Part shown: one piece after another, positions 36,335 through 45,088 of the stretch
Position numbering within the stretch: position 1 is the first letter of the stretch
How the letters are laid out: each line of letters begins with the position of its first letter
Source of the DNA: Micromonospora_G sp044901685
GTDB taxonomy: Bacteria > Actinomycetota > Actinomycetes > Mycobacteriales > Micromonosporaceae
Assembly: GCF_044901685.1 (NCBI RefSeq)
Contig: NZ_JBJDPS010000003.1
Coordinates: 620,001-684,000, forward strand
Direction of reading: 5' to 3'
DNA length: 64,000 nt
The notes under the pieces: generated by a model
Databases searched by the model: none
What the model was told of the DNA's origin: nothing
Seen by the model: the letters and a program-made list of their open reading frames with translations, nothing else
Position numbers and translations under genes: made by a program

Positions 36335-36489
36335 GCCCGGACGATATCGGTTGCCCCGACACTCCGCCCGTTCACCCGGCAACCCCGGCCACCAGCGGCG
36401 CAGCCCCGTCGATGGGTCAAGGAGCCGGGCCGATCGGTCAAGAAGCCGGGCCGGCGGGTCAGTGAGGCGGTGGCTCAGTCGGCCGGCGG

Positions 36490-37869
36490 TCAGTCGGCCG
36501 ACGGCTCCGGTGTCCGGTAGCGCAGCAGCGCCGGGAAGGCGAGCGCCAGCAGCGGGGCCAGTACGACCACCGCCAGGCCGCCGCCGACCCAGGCGACGCC
36601 GACCCCGAGCGACGAGGCCATCAACCCGGCCCGGAGATCACCGAGCCGGGGACCGCCGGCCACCACCGTGATGTTGACCCCCTGGAGCCGCCCGCGCATC
36701 CGGTCCGGCACGTAGACCTGCAACATCGACTGACGGAACACCGAGGAGACCAGGTCGGCCGCCCCGGCCAGGGCGAGCAGCCCGACCACCAGCCAGAGCT
36801 GGTGCGCGAGTCCGGCCAACGCGATGCTGATCCCCCAGCCGACCACCGCGACGACCAGGGCCAGGCCCTGCCGCCTGATCCGGCCGATCCAACCCGAGGT
36901 GAGGCCGCCGAGCACCGAGCCGATCGCGATCGCGCTGTACAGCAGGCCGATCGCCGCGCCGCCGCCGAACCGCTCCTGCGCCACCTCGGGGAAGAGGCTG
37001 CGCGGCATGGCGAGCACCATCGCGATCAGGTCGATGCCGAAGGAGAGCAGCAGCAGCGGCGTGGTGGCCAAGTAGTGGAAGCCGTCCGCGATGGTGCGCA
37101 ACCCGCCCCGACGGGCGGCCGGCGCGGTCTCGGCGCCCGCTTCGCCGCCCTCGGCGAGCGGGGGCAACGAGGGGAGCCGGTAGGTGGCCCAGAGCGAGAC
37201 GGTGAAGAGCACGGCGTCCGCCCCGTACGCCAACGGCAGGCCGGTCTCCGGCGCCCAGGCGGAGAAGATCAGACCGGCGGTGAGCGGGCCGGCCACCCCG
37301 GCCGCCTGCGAGGTGGTGAAGCCGAGGGTCAGCGCGGCCGGCACCAGCGAGGTCGGCACCAGCCGGGTGATGATCGCCTGGCGGGCCGGCGAGCTGATCC
37401 CGAACGCGGCCGACTGGACCGCGACCAGGGCGAGCAGCAGCACCGGGCTACCCACCCGCAACAGTGCCTGGAGCAGCAGGCCGAGGGTGGTGAGCCAGAG
37501 CAGCGTGGTGCTGACCATCAGCAGCTTGCGCCGGTCGACCAGGTCGGCGACGGCGCCGCCCCAGATGCCGAAGATCACCAACGGGACCAGGGTGGCGAGC
37601 CCGAGCATGCCCACCCAGAACGAGTCACGGGTCAGGCTGTACATCTCCACCGGTACGGCGACCGCGGTGAACTGCATGCCGTACATCGAGACGCCGTTGC
37701 CGACCCACAACCGGCGGTACGCGGGCACCCGGAGCGGACGTACGTCGATCGCCCACCGCGACGGTGCCTTCTGTCGCTGCTGTTCCCTGAGCTGTTGCTT
37801 CTGTTCTGTGAGTTCCCGGTCTTCGAGGATCTGCCCGGAGTCGTGCGTCGCACCCGGCTCGGAACTCAT
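36490..37869 (-). CDS. MFS transporter (EntS-like exporter subfamily)
   Basis: 459 residues with about 12 membrane segments after a 45-residue charged N-terminus. The motif between helices 2 and 3 is GAVADLVDRRKLLM, and SIALAGLAHQLWLV plus VPDRMRGRLQG lie in the C-half. This branch includes siderophore exporters and unrelated drug pumps. The ATG at 37869 overlaps the pdxH stop by 4 bp (ATGA), so the two genes are co-translated although they are not functionally related as far as I can tell. Confidence 0.87.
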   Translation of the reverse strand: MSSEPGATHDSGQILEDRELTEQKQQLREQQRQKAPSRWAIDVRPLRVPAYRRLWVGNGVSMYGMQFTAVAVPVEMYSLTRDSFWVGMLGLATLVPLVIFGIWGGAVADLVDRRKLLMVSTTLLWLTTLGLLLQALLRVGSPVLLLALVAVQSAAFGISSPARQAIITRLVPTSLVPAALTLGFTTSQAAGVAGPLTAGLIFSAWAPETGLPLAYGADAVLFTVSLWATYRLPSLPPLAEGGEAGAETAPAARRGGLRTIADGFHYLATTPLLLLSFGIDLIAMVLAMPRSLFPEVAQERFGGGAAIGLLYSAIAIGSVLGGLTSGWIGRIRRQGLALVVAVVGWGISIALAGLAHQLWLVVGLLALAGAADLVSSVFRQSMLQVYVPDRMRGRLQGVNITVVAGGPRLGDLRAGLMASSLGVGVAWVGGGLAVVVLAPLLALAFPALLRYRTPEPSAD

Positions 37870-38525
37870 GGTGCCAGTCGTTCGATGATCCACCCCTGTT
37901 CGTCGCCTCGACGGTAGCGCAGACGATCGTGCAGCCTGCTGGTCCTCCCCTGCCAGAACTCGACGGTCTTCGGGACCACCCGCAGACCACCCCAGTACGG
38001 CGGTGGCGGAACCGGTCCTTCGGCACCGAACCGGTCGGCGACCGCCCGGAACCCGGCGTCCAGGGTCTCCCGGTCCGGCAGCACCCGCGACTGTGGGCTG
38101 GCCCACGCCCCGAGCCGGGAGCCGCGCGGCCGGCTGGCGAAGTACTCCTCGGTCTCGGTCCGGTCGACCGGCTCCACCGCGCCGCAGACCACCACCTGCC
38201 GGAACATCGGAAACCACGGAAAGACCAGGCTGGCGTACGGGTTGGCAAGCGCCTCGCTGCCCTTGCGCGAACCGTAGTTGGTGAAGAACACCAGCCCGCG
38301 CTCGTCGTACCCCTTGAGCAGCACGGTTCGGCCACTGGGCCGACCGGCGGCGTCGGCGGTGGCGACCATCATGGCGTTCGGCTCGGGCAGCCCGGCGGCG
38401 ACCGCGTCGGCGAACCAGCGGTCGAACTGGGTGTACCAGTCCGGGGCCAGGTCGGACCGGGACAGTCCCCGTTCGACGGCGTAGTCGCTACGAATTCCCG
38501 CTGGTCGCACTGTGTCTGGCGTCAC
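37866..38525 (-). CDS. pdxH: Pyridoxine/pyridoxamine 5'-phosphate oxidase
   Basis: 219 residues. Motifs of the FMN-dependent oxidase are complete: NAMMVATADAAGRPSGRTVLLKG at 50-72 (written in parts here), FFTNYGSRKG, FASRPRGSRLGAWAS and the C-terminal WQGRTSRLHDRLRY..W.IERLAP. It makes pyridoxal 5'-phosphate from pyridoxine or pyridoxamine phosphate. The upstream 250-bp gap is shared with the divergent citrate synthase gene. A later PLP enzyme in the window is SerC. Confidence 0.95.
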   Translation of the reverse strand: MTPDTVRPAGIRSDYAVERGLSRSDLAPDWYTQFDRWFADAVAAGLPEPNAMMVATADAAGRPSGRTVLLKGYDERGLVFFTNYGSRKGSEALANPYASLVFPWFPMFRQVVVCGAVEPVDRTETEEYFASRPRGSRLGAWASPQSRVLPDRETLDAGFRAVADRFGAEGPVPPPPYWGGLRVVPKTVEFWQGRTSRLHDRLRYRRGDEQGWIIERLAP

Positions 38526-38775
38526 GTGGTCATCCTGACGTACCCGGGCCTGCCCGGATCAACCGGCACTGGCCAGGCAGTTTGCCGACGGTCGATGGAC
38601 CGGCCGCGTCGCATCGACGGAAAAGGTGTCGCGCGCAGCACAGCGGGAGCGGGTCGCAACTTAGTTACTCACCAGGCAAGATGGCACGAATACATCCCTG
38701 AGGGTCGCCTAAGGAGCTCTCCGGTTTCACCGATGAGCCCCGGGTGTACGGACGAACCAGATCCAGGAGAGCAAA

Positions 38776-39882
38776 ATGTCCGACTTCAAGCCGGGGCTGG
38801 AAGGCGTGATCGCCTTCGAGACCGAGATCGCCGAGCCCGACAAAGAGGGCGGTTCGCTGCGTTATCGAGGCGTTGACATCGAGGATCTGATCGGACAGGT
38901 CTCGTTCGGCAACGTCTGGGCGCTCCTGGTCGACGGCCGGTTCGGCCCCGGCCTGCCCCCGGCGGAGCCGTTCCCGGTGCCGGTGCACTCCGGCGACATC
39001 CGGGTGGACGTGCAGTCCGCGGTCGCGATGCTCGCCCCGTACTGGGGTCTCAACCAACTGCTCGACATCAACGACGAGCAGGTCCGCGAGGACCTGGCCC
39101 GGGTCTCGGTGACCGCGCTCTCCTTCGTCGCCCAGTCGGCCCGTGGCCTGGGCCTGCCGGCGGTCCCGCAGAAGGAGATCGACAAGGCGCAGACGATCGT
39201 GGAGCGCTTCATGAAGCGCTGGCGTGGCGAGCCGGACCCCCGCCACGTCAAGGCGGTCGACGCCTACTTCATCTCCGCCGCCGAACACGGCCTGAACGCC
39301 TCCACCTTCACCGCCCGGATCGTCGCCTCGACCGGCGCCGACGCGGCAGCCTGCATCTCCTCCGGCATCGGCGCGCTCTCCGGCCCGCTGCACGGCGGTG
39401 CGCCGTCCCGGGTGCTGCACATGATCGAGGCGGTCGAGCGCAGTGGCGACGCCGAGGGGTACGTCAAGGGCGTACTCGACCGGGGCGAGCGGCTGATGGG
39501 CTTCGGCCACCGGATCTACCGGGCCGAGGACCCCCGCGCCCGGGTGCTGCGGCGGACCGCGAAGGAGCTGGGCGCCCCCCGCTTCGAGATCGCCGAGGCA
39601 CTGGAGAAGGCCGCCCTCGCCGAGTTGCAGGCCCGCAAGCCGGACCGGGTGCTCGCCACCAACGTCGAGTTCTGGTCGGCGGTCGTACTCGACTTCGCCG
39701 AGGTGCCGGCGCACATGTTCACCTCGATGTTCACCTGCGCCCGGATGGGTGGCTGGAGCGCGCACATCCTGGAGCAGAAGCGACTCGGTCGACTGGTCCG
39801 CCCCGCCGCCCGCTACACCGGCCCCGGCACCCGCAAGCCGGCCGACGTCGAGGGCTGGGACGCCGTCGTCCACAACGTTTGA
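38776..39882 (+). CDS. citA: Citrate synthase (type II-like, citA group)
   Basis: 368 residues. Catalytic residues are readable: His206 in SGPLHGGAPS, His245 in GFGHRIYRAEDPRA and Asp306 in VVLDFAEVP. The enzyme condenses acetyl-CoA and oxaloacetate. The shorter length and the CitA-like N-terminus (FKPGLEGVIAFETEIAEPD) match the second citrate synthase of actinobacteria. ATG 38776 follows CCAGGAGAGCAAA, a good ribosome site. The gene ends inside the left arm of a palindromic terminator. Confidence 0.95.
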   Translation: MSDFKPGLEGVIAFETEIAEPDKEGGSLRYRGVDIEDLIGQVSFGNVWALLVDGRFGPGLPPAEPFPVPVHSGDIRVDVQSAVAMLAPYWGLNQLLDINDEQVREDLARVSVTALSFVAQSARGLGLPAVPQKEIDKAQTIVERFMKRWRGEPDPRHVKAVDAYFISAAEHGLNASTFTARIVASTGADAAACISSGIGALSGPLHGGAPSRVLHMIEAVERSGDAEGYVKGVLDRGERLMGFGHRIYRAEDPRARVLRRTAKELGAPRFEIAEALEKAALAELQARKPDRVLATNVEFWSAVVLDFAEVPAHMFTSMFTCARMGGWSAHILEQKRLGRLVRPAARYTGPGTRKPADVEGWDAVVHNV

Positions 39883-39942
39883 GGTGTAAGGAAGGGCCCC
39901 TTGTTAACGCATAGCGTTAACAAGGGGCCCTTCCTTACACCT
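39882..39942. terminator. Terminator palindrome, copy 2 of the repeat family
   Basis: Left arm 39882-39910, loop ATA, right arm 39914-39942, 29 of 29 bp paired. Apart from the outermost base pair, the sequence equals copy 1 at 18221-18283 read from the other strand. The left arm begins at the last base of the citrate synthase stop. No T-run follows, but the long stem is a strong hairpin. Confidence 0.9.
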
Positions 39943-40129
39943 ATGGGTGGGACACGTCCGTCCGGGCGCCGGGACGGCACCGCCTCGGAGCACCGGTAGT
40001 GCGAGGATGGGTGCTCGGCAGCGTCGCCGGACAATCACGGATCCGGTTCGCGGCGCCTCGGCGCGCGACCCGGAGCCCGTTCGCCCAGCTCCCGGGCCCG
40101 CCGGCCCACCGGAAGGATCGTCGATCACC

Positions 40130-41257
40130 GTGGCTGACCCATCGACCATTCGGATCCCCGACGCGTTGAAACCCGCCGACGGCCGCTTCGGCGCCGGCCC
40201 GTCCAAGATCCGTCCGGCGGCGGTCTCCGCGCTCGCCGACGTGGCGACGACGTACCTCGGCACCTCGCACCGGCAGAAGACGGTACGTGACCAGGTCGCC
40301 CGGTTGCGGCGCGGCCTGGCCGAGTTCTTCTCCCTGCCCGAGGGATATGAGGTCGTCCTCAGCAACGGCGGGACCACCGCGTTCTGGGAGGTCGCCGCGT
40401 TCGGCCTGGTCCGGGACCGGGCGCAGTTCGCCGACTTCGGCGAGTTCGGCGCGAAGTTCGTCAAGGCGGTCAAGGACGCACCGTTCCTGGGCGAGCCGAC
40501 CGTACGCAGGGCCGAGCCCGGCTCCGCCCCGGCCCTGGTCGCCGAGGCCGGGATGGACGTCTACGCCACCCCGCAGAACGAGACCTCGACCGGCGTCGCG
40601 GTGCCGATCCACCGGGTGTCCGGCGCCGACCCGGACTCGTTGCTGCTGGTCGACGCCACCTCGGCGGCGGGCGGACTGGACGTGGACGTACGCGAGAGCG
40701 ATGTCTACTACTTCGCCCCGCAGAAGTGCTTCGCCTCCGACGGCGGCATCTGGATCGCGCTGATGTCGCCGGCCGCGATCGCCCGCGCCGCCGAGATCAA
40801 GCAGTCCGGTCGCTACATCCCGGCCTTCCTCGACCTGGTCACCGCGATCGACAACTCGCGACTGGAGCAGACTTACAACACCCCGGCGCTCGCCACCATC
40901 TTCCTGGCCGCCGAGCAGACCGACTGGATGAACGCGCAGGGCGGGCTGGCCTGGGCCGCGAAGCGCACGGCGGAGAGCGCGGCGATCGTGTACGGCTGGG
41001 CCGAGCGCTCCGAGGTGGCCGCGCCGTACGTGATCGACCCGGGGCTGCGCTCGAACGTGATCGCCACGATCGACTTCGTCGACGGGGTGGACGCCGCCGC
41101 CATCGCCCGTACGCTGCGGGCGAACGGGATCGTCGACGTCGAGCCGTACCGCAAGCTGGGGCGCAACCAGCTCCGGATCGCGCTCTACCCGGCCGTCGAA
41201 CCCTCCGATGTCGAGGCACTGACCGCCTGCGTGGACCACGTGGTCGCCGCGCTCTGA
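40130..41257 (+). CDS. serC: Phosphoserine aminotransferase (mycobacterial-type)
   Basis: 375 residues from GTG 40130. The PLP-binding lysine is Lys199 in YYFAPQKCFASDGG, with the DATSAAGGLDVDVRESDV cofactor segment and NGGTTAFWEVAAFGL substrate region. It makes phosphoserine from phosphohydroxypyruvate. The start was chosen because GGAAGGA lies about 12 bp upstream and the family begins near ADPSTIRIP; the open frame continues to 39947 but without a site. The preceding gene is citrate synthase with its terminator. Confidence 0.93.
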   Translation: MADPSTIRIPDALKPADGRFGAGPSKIRPAAVSALADVATTYLGTSHRQKTVRDQVARLRRGLAEFFSLPEGYEVVLSNGGTTAFWEVAAFGLVRDRAQFADFGEFGAKFVKAVKDAPFLGEPTVRRAEPGSAPALVAEAGMDVYATPQNETSTGVAVPIHRVSGADPDSLLLVDATSAAGGLDVDVRESDVYYFAPQKCFASDGGIWIALMSPAAIARAAEIKQSGRYIPAFLDLVTAIDNSRLEQTYNTPALATIFLAAEQTDWMNAQGGLAWAAKRTAESAAIVYGWAERSEVAAPYVIDPGLRSNVIATIDFVDGVDAAAIARTLRANGIVDVEPYRKLGRNQLRIALYPAVEPSDVEALTACVDHVVAAL

Positions 41258-41534
41258 GTTCCTGACGGCCCCGCTCGACCGGGTCCGGCACCGGGGCCGA
41301 TATCGTACGGTCCGGACGCGTACGAGCTGGACGCGTCCGGGCCGCCGGTCGACCGGTTCCGGCCCGTTCGGCCGGGTCCGCCGGCACCACCCGTCGTTCA
41401 TTGATCATTCGCGCAGCTCACCCACGACATGCGGGCGTGGCATCCCCCACGGGCGGGCGTACGGGCGTACCGTGTGTCGAGGACGCCCGGGTGGCTGGCT
41501 CGTGGCGTGTGCCGAGCGGGACGGAGGCAACGCG

Positions 41535-42623
41535 ATGCGACCGGTACGCTTCGTCGCCCTCTCCGAGGACGGCCAGGCCCTGGTGCTCGCCGACGAGGTG
41601 GGCCGCCTGCTCGCGCTCCCCATCGACGAGCGGGTGGCCACGGTTCTCCACACCGAACCGGGCGGAGCCCCCCTGTCCGTGGTCGCCCCGGTCAACGACC
41701 AGGTGGCATCCCTGTCCCCACGGGACATCCAGGCCCGGATCCGGGCTGGTGAGTCTGCCGAGGACGTGGCCCGAATCGCCGGTGTGCCGGTCGACCGGGT
41801 GCTGCGCTACGCCGGGCCGGTGTTGCAGGAGCGGGCGATGGTCGCCCAGCACGCGCGGCGTACCCGGCTGAAGAACTCGGAGAAGAGCGTGCCGCTCGCC
41901 GAGGTGGTCGACGGCCGGCTGGCCCAGCACAGCATCGACACCGAGAAGATCTCCTGGGACGCGTACCGGCGCGACGACGGCACCTGGCGGATCATCGCGA
42001 GCTGGCCGTCGGGCAAGGCCACCGCGCAGGCGGTCTGGGATCTCGACAAGACCCGGCAGATGGTCTCGCCGCACGACGACATGGCGCAGTACCTCTGCGC
42101 CGAGCGCCCCACGCCGATCCTCGGTCAGGAGCCGTCGCCGGAGCGTGGTGGGCACGGGCTGCCCGGTCCGTCCCGGGTCGAGTCCCGTGGTGGACACGGG
42201 CTGCCGGCACCCGCCAGCGAGCAGCCCGCGCCTCCCCGTCCGACCCGCGACCCGATCCGCGCCGGCCGGGACGCGCTGCTCGCTTCCCTCGACCGTCCAC
42301 TCGGGTCGAGCGCCGGACGTGGACTCGAGCCGGTCTCCCCGGCCGCCCACTCCGGATACGAGGCACCGAGGCCCCGACCGGTCGCCGGTGGCGCCGCCGC
42401 CCTGCTCGGCGGCGGCCAGGGGTCGGCCTTCGACGACGACGCGGACCTGCCCAAGGAGGTCCCAGCGGTGCCGTCGCTGGCGGTGCTGCGTCCCCGGCGG
42501 ACCACCGCACCGGCCGCCGCGACCGAGTCCACCGACCAGAGCGGAAAGCCCCGCAAGCGGCTACCGAGCTGGGACGACGTCCTCTTCGGCAGCGGCCCGG
42601 CCGCCGCGCGCGAAACCTCCTGA
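41535..42623 (+). CDS. sepH: Septation protein SepH
   Basis: 362 residues. The first ~180 form the conserved DUF3071 domain (MRPVRFVALSEDGQALVLAD, helical LSPRDIQARIRAGESAEDVA region resembling a helix-turn-helix, and DDGTWRIIASWPSG). The rest is a disordered, Pro/Gly/Ala-rich tail ending in a conserved basic-acidic RLPSWDDVLFG segment. SepH stimulates FtsZ assembly in actinobacteria. ATG 41535 has GGAGGCAACGCG. A 51-bp tandem repeat follows the stop. Confidence 0.92.
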   Translation: MRPVRFVALSEDGQALVLADEVGRLLALPIDERVATVLHTEPGGAPLSVVAPVNDQVASLSPRDIQARIRAGESAEDVARIAGVPVDRVLRYAGPVLQERAMVAQHARRTRLKNSEKSVPLAEVVDGRLAQHSIDTEKISWDAYRRDDGTWRIIASWPSGKATAQAVWDLDKTRQMVSPHDDMAQYLCAERPTPILGQEPSPERGGHGLPGPSRVESRGGHGLPAPASEQPAPPRPTRDPIRAGRDALLASLDRPLGSSAGRGLEPVSPAAHSGYEAPRPRPVAGGAAALLGGGQGSAFDDDADLPKEVPAVPSLAVLRPRRTTAPAAATESTDQSGKPRKRLPSWDDVLFGSGPAAARETS

Positions 42624-42680
42624 CCCGCCGGTCAGCCCACAGGGCGGTGACCGAGCGGACGTGACACGCTCCGAGTCGGG

Positions 42681-42801
42681 CCTGACCCGCCGGCTGGCCA
42701 AAGCAGCCAGGCGGACGCGACGTCTCCCGGGCCCGACCCGCCGGCTGGCCAAAGCAGCCAGGCGAACGCGACGCCTCCCGGGCCTGACCCGCCGGCTGGC
42801 C
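42681..42801. repeat. 51-bp tandem repeat, about 2.4 copies, after sepH
   Basis: Units begin at 42681, 42732 and (truncated) 42783, all CCTGACCCGCCGGCTGGCC-like, and each full unit contains a small GGCTG...CAGCC hairpin. The array ends at the stop codon of the convergent thpR gene. It could serve as a repeated terminator. Confidence 0.85.
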
Positions 42802-43406
42802 TAGAGCGGCCAGGCGGCCAGGCGGTCGTAACGCGTTCCCGGGCCGGGGCGGTTGGTGCGCACCAGCACCAACTCGTCCGCCGACCAGGCCGGTCCCAGG
42901 TAACCGTCCAACGCGCTCCGGTCCGCCTCGACCTGTTCGGGCGGCAGTCGTCGTCCCGGACGGGCCAGGGTGACGTGTGGCGCGTACGGCCTGGGGTCGT
43001 GCGGCAGCCCGGCGAGCGTGAGCTCCCGCCGGGTGGCCAGGCTGATCGCGTGCAGCGCGTCGACGTCTCCCCGGAGCCCGGCCCAGAGCACCAGGTCCGG
43101 CGCGGCGCCGAAGAAGCCGCCCCCGCCGATCCGCAGCCGGGGTACGCCCACCAACTCCACCGAACCGCTCGTCCCGACCGGCGGTCGCCAGCTCCGGGCC
43201 GACCGGGCGAGCGCGTCGTGCACCTCGGTCAGTCGGGCGTCCGCCATCTCGCCGACGAAGACGACGGTCAGGTGTGTCTCGTCCCGTGGGGTCAGCCGTA
43301 CGTCAAGCCCGGCCGCCGCCGACGTGCCGACGCGTAGCCGGTCGACCTGGTTGGCGAGATCGTCCAGCGCCTCCGGCGACGGGTAGATCGCTACGAACAG
43401 CCGCAC
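42801..43406 (-). CDS. thpR: RNA 2',3'-cyclic phosphodiesterase (2H superfamily)
   Basis: 201 residues with the two 2H motifs: His45-x-Thr47 in ETHLTVVF and His144-x-Thr146 in PHVTLARP. It opens terminal 2',3'-cyclic phosphates on RNA. It starts with MRLFVAIYPS, the family norm. Convergent with sepH; its stop touches the 51-bp repeat. Confidence 0.93.
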   Translation of the reverse strand: MRLFVAIYPSPEALDDLANQVDRLRVGTSAAAGLDVRLTPRDETHLTVVFVGEMADARLTEVHDALARSARSWRPPVGTSGSVELVGVPRLRIGGGGFFGAAPDLVLWAGLRGDVDALHAISLATRRELTLAGLPHDPRPYAPHVTLARPGRRLPPEQVEADRSALDGYLGPAWSADELVLVRTNRPGPGTRYDRLAAWPL

Positions 43407-43530
43407 CGGGCCACCCTTCCGCTCCGCGTCACCGTCGGCGCGCTCCTCCTCACCGTCCCCGCCCTCCTGACGCTCGCCTTCGCCCCGTCCCCGCCCTCCT
43501 GACGCTCGCCTTCTGCCCGCCCGCGCGCTC

Positions 43531-44028
43531 CTACCGCTCGGGGTACGGATGGCGATCGGCGGTCGGCAGGATGAGCCCGGCCGCCTGCAACTCGCCCTCG
43601 ACCCGGACCCGCTCGATCTCCCGGTCCAACCCGTCGAGGTCCGCCAGGTGCTCGGCCACTCCCAGGTAGCGGCTGGCGATCCGGAGCCGCTCGTCGTACG
43701 CCCGCAACACGTCGCCGTGCCGGGAGCGGGACTGGTGGGGCAGGTCGAGCCGCTGCCCGCCGAGCCGACGCAGGTCGGCGGCGACCTGCTCGATCGCGGG
43801 TCCGCCGGGCCGGTCCAGGGCCGTCGGATCGAGGCGGCCGGGTACGGCTCCGTGGTGGAACGTCCGGTCGAGACGGTCGAGCACGCGTCGGTCCCGCCGT
43901 TGTGTCCGCCGGGCGTCCACCTCGGCCGCGAGCCAGTGCACCAGCTCGTCCGCGCAGATCATCGCGGCGACCAGTGCCGGTACGCAGACCAGCGCCAGGA
44001 GTGCCAGTGCCAGCACGAGCGCGTGCAT
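43531..44028 (-). CDS. Membrane-anchored hypothetical protein
   Basis: 165 residues: one N-terminal hydrophobic helix (ALVLALALLALVCVPALVAAM) followed by a basic helical domain with RRTQRRDRRVLDRLDR and a C-terminal coiled stretch. It has no motif I recognise. ATG 44028 is preferred because GGAGG lies 11 bp upstream; ATG 44037 sits only 2 bp behind the same GGAGG. The 3' side holds a 32-bp direct repeat (43453-43484 and 43485-43516). Confidence 0.7.
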   Translation of the reverse strand: MHALVLALALLALVCVPALVAAMICADELVHWLAAEVDARRTQRRDRRVLDRLDRTFHHGAVPGRLDPTALDRPGGPAIEQVAADLRRLGGQRLDLPHQSRSRHGDVLRAYDERLRIASRYLGVAEHLADLDGLDREIERVRVEGELQAAGLILPTADRHPYPER

Positions 44029-44233
44029 GACGGCCATATCCTCCGACGCTAGGCCCCGTGATCGGGGTACGCCACCGAAATTGAACCCTAGCTCTCCCGA
44101 ACGGGTTCCGGCCGCAGGTCCGTCCTCTCGAACCGATGCCCGCGGCAGATCCTTCTCCCGTACCGGTGCTCGTCGCGGACCTCGTGCTCGTCGCGGATCC
44201 GGCCGTTCACCGCCGCCCCGGCCACGCCATCCG

Positions 44234-44983
44234 CTAGTCCGTGACGACTCGGATCGCCCGGCGGAGCTGGTCGACGGCGTTCCGGTCACCGGTACGCCGG
44301 ACCGCCTCCTCGGGCAGCCGGCGCCAGAGCCAGAGCAGTACGTCGACCGGGGTGCCGCTGATCGTGGCGTGCACCGGCTGGTTCGCCGAGCCCGGCCCGG
44401 TCATCGCGCCGGACGGGTCGAGACCGACCAGCCAGCTTCGCTCCCCGGTGTCGACCAGCACGCGGACCCCGGGGTCGGGCAGCAGTCCGACGAACGCGTC
44501 CGCCCACACCCGGGTGACGTACGGAAGCATCATGCCCAGCACCTCGTCGACCCCGTCGTCGGCAAGGTCGTCCGGGATGTCGGCGCTGGATGCCCCGACC
44601 GCCTGCTCGGCGTCCACCCGGTGCACCACGGTCTCCAGTGCCATCCGGCGGATCCAGAACGCCACCGTCTGATCCGGCTCGTACCAGGTGTAGGCGGGCG
44701 ATCCGGGATCACGGGCGGTGAACTCCGCGACCAGCTCCGCGTACGCCCGGTCGAGCAGCGCGAGCGGTTCCTCGCCGGTGAGGTCCGGCGGCCAGACCTC
44801 GGGCGCGACACCGTCCCGCATGCAGGCGACCTTGTGCAGGTAGACCTCGGCCAGGTGCCGGACGAGTTCGCGCACGTTCCAGTCCGGACACCCCGGCACG
44901 GCCTCGCCCAGCCCGGTCACCGCGACCGCACCCAACCGCGCGCGGTCTGCGGCGAGACACTCCAGATAACGCGACACATCCAT
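44234..44983 (-). CDS. Maleylpyruvate isomerase-family mycothiol-dependent enzyme
   Basis: 249 residues. The N-terminal DinB-like four-helix region contains CPDWNVRELVRHLAEVYLHKV with a metal-type His, a middle FWIRRMALETVVHRVDAE helix (second His) and the C-terminal MDMPI region ending RAIRVVTD. In actinobacteria this family uses mycothiol with a metal ion. The substrate is not identifiable. ATG 44983 opens at the family start; a TTG 12 bp earlier is in frame. A 205-bp gap to the previous gene contains a near-direct 17-bp repeat of GTGCTCGTCGCGGA. Confidence 0.82.
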   Translation of the reverse strand: MDVSRYLECLAADRARLGAVAVTGLGEAVPGCPDWNVRELVRHLAEVYLHKVACMRDGVAPEVWPPDLTGEEPLALLDRAYAELVAEFTARDPGSPAYTWYEPDQTVAFWIRRMALETVVHRVDAEQAVGASSADIPDDLADDGVDEVLGMMLPYVTRVWADAFVGLLPDPGVRVLVDTGERSWLVGLDPSGAMTGPGSANQPVHATISGTPVDVLLWLWRRLPEEAVRRTGDRNAVDQLRRAIRVVTD

Positions 44984-45030
44984 GCCGACCACCAAATCAG
45001 ACGCCTACGACACTCCCCGCCCCCACACCG

Positions 45031-45086
45031 GGTTAGGAAGGGCCCCTTCCTATACAAAATCCGATAACAAGGGGCCCTTCCTTCAA
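45031..45086. terminator. Degenerate third copy of the palindromic terminator family
   Basis: Arms AGGAAGGGCCCCTT (45035-45048) and AAGGGGCCCTTCCT (45069-45082) pair over 14 bp across a 20-nt loop. The core GGAAGGGCCCCTT is the same as in the copies at 18221 and 39882, but the outer arms and the GTTAAC centre are lost. It lies at the 3' end of the MFS gene. Confidence 0.75.
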
Positions 45087-45088
45087 CA

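Noticed and set aside
36415..36478. 21-bp direct repeats (GGTCAAGGAGCCGGGCC-like)
   Set aside because: Two good copies and a poor third, no coding or regulatory context; too weak for a finding.
42670..42801. Coding extension of sepH through the 51-bp array
   Set aside because: The array is in a different frame from sepH and has no start or ribosome site of its own.
43453..43516. 32-bp direct repeat after thpR start
   Set aside because: Two copies only, in a Pro/Ser-codon-like GC-rich gap; probably simple sequence drift.
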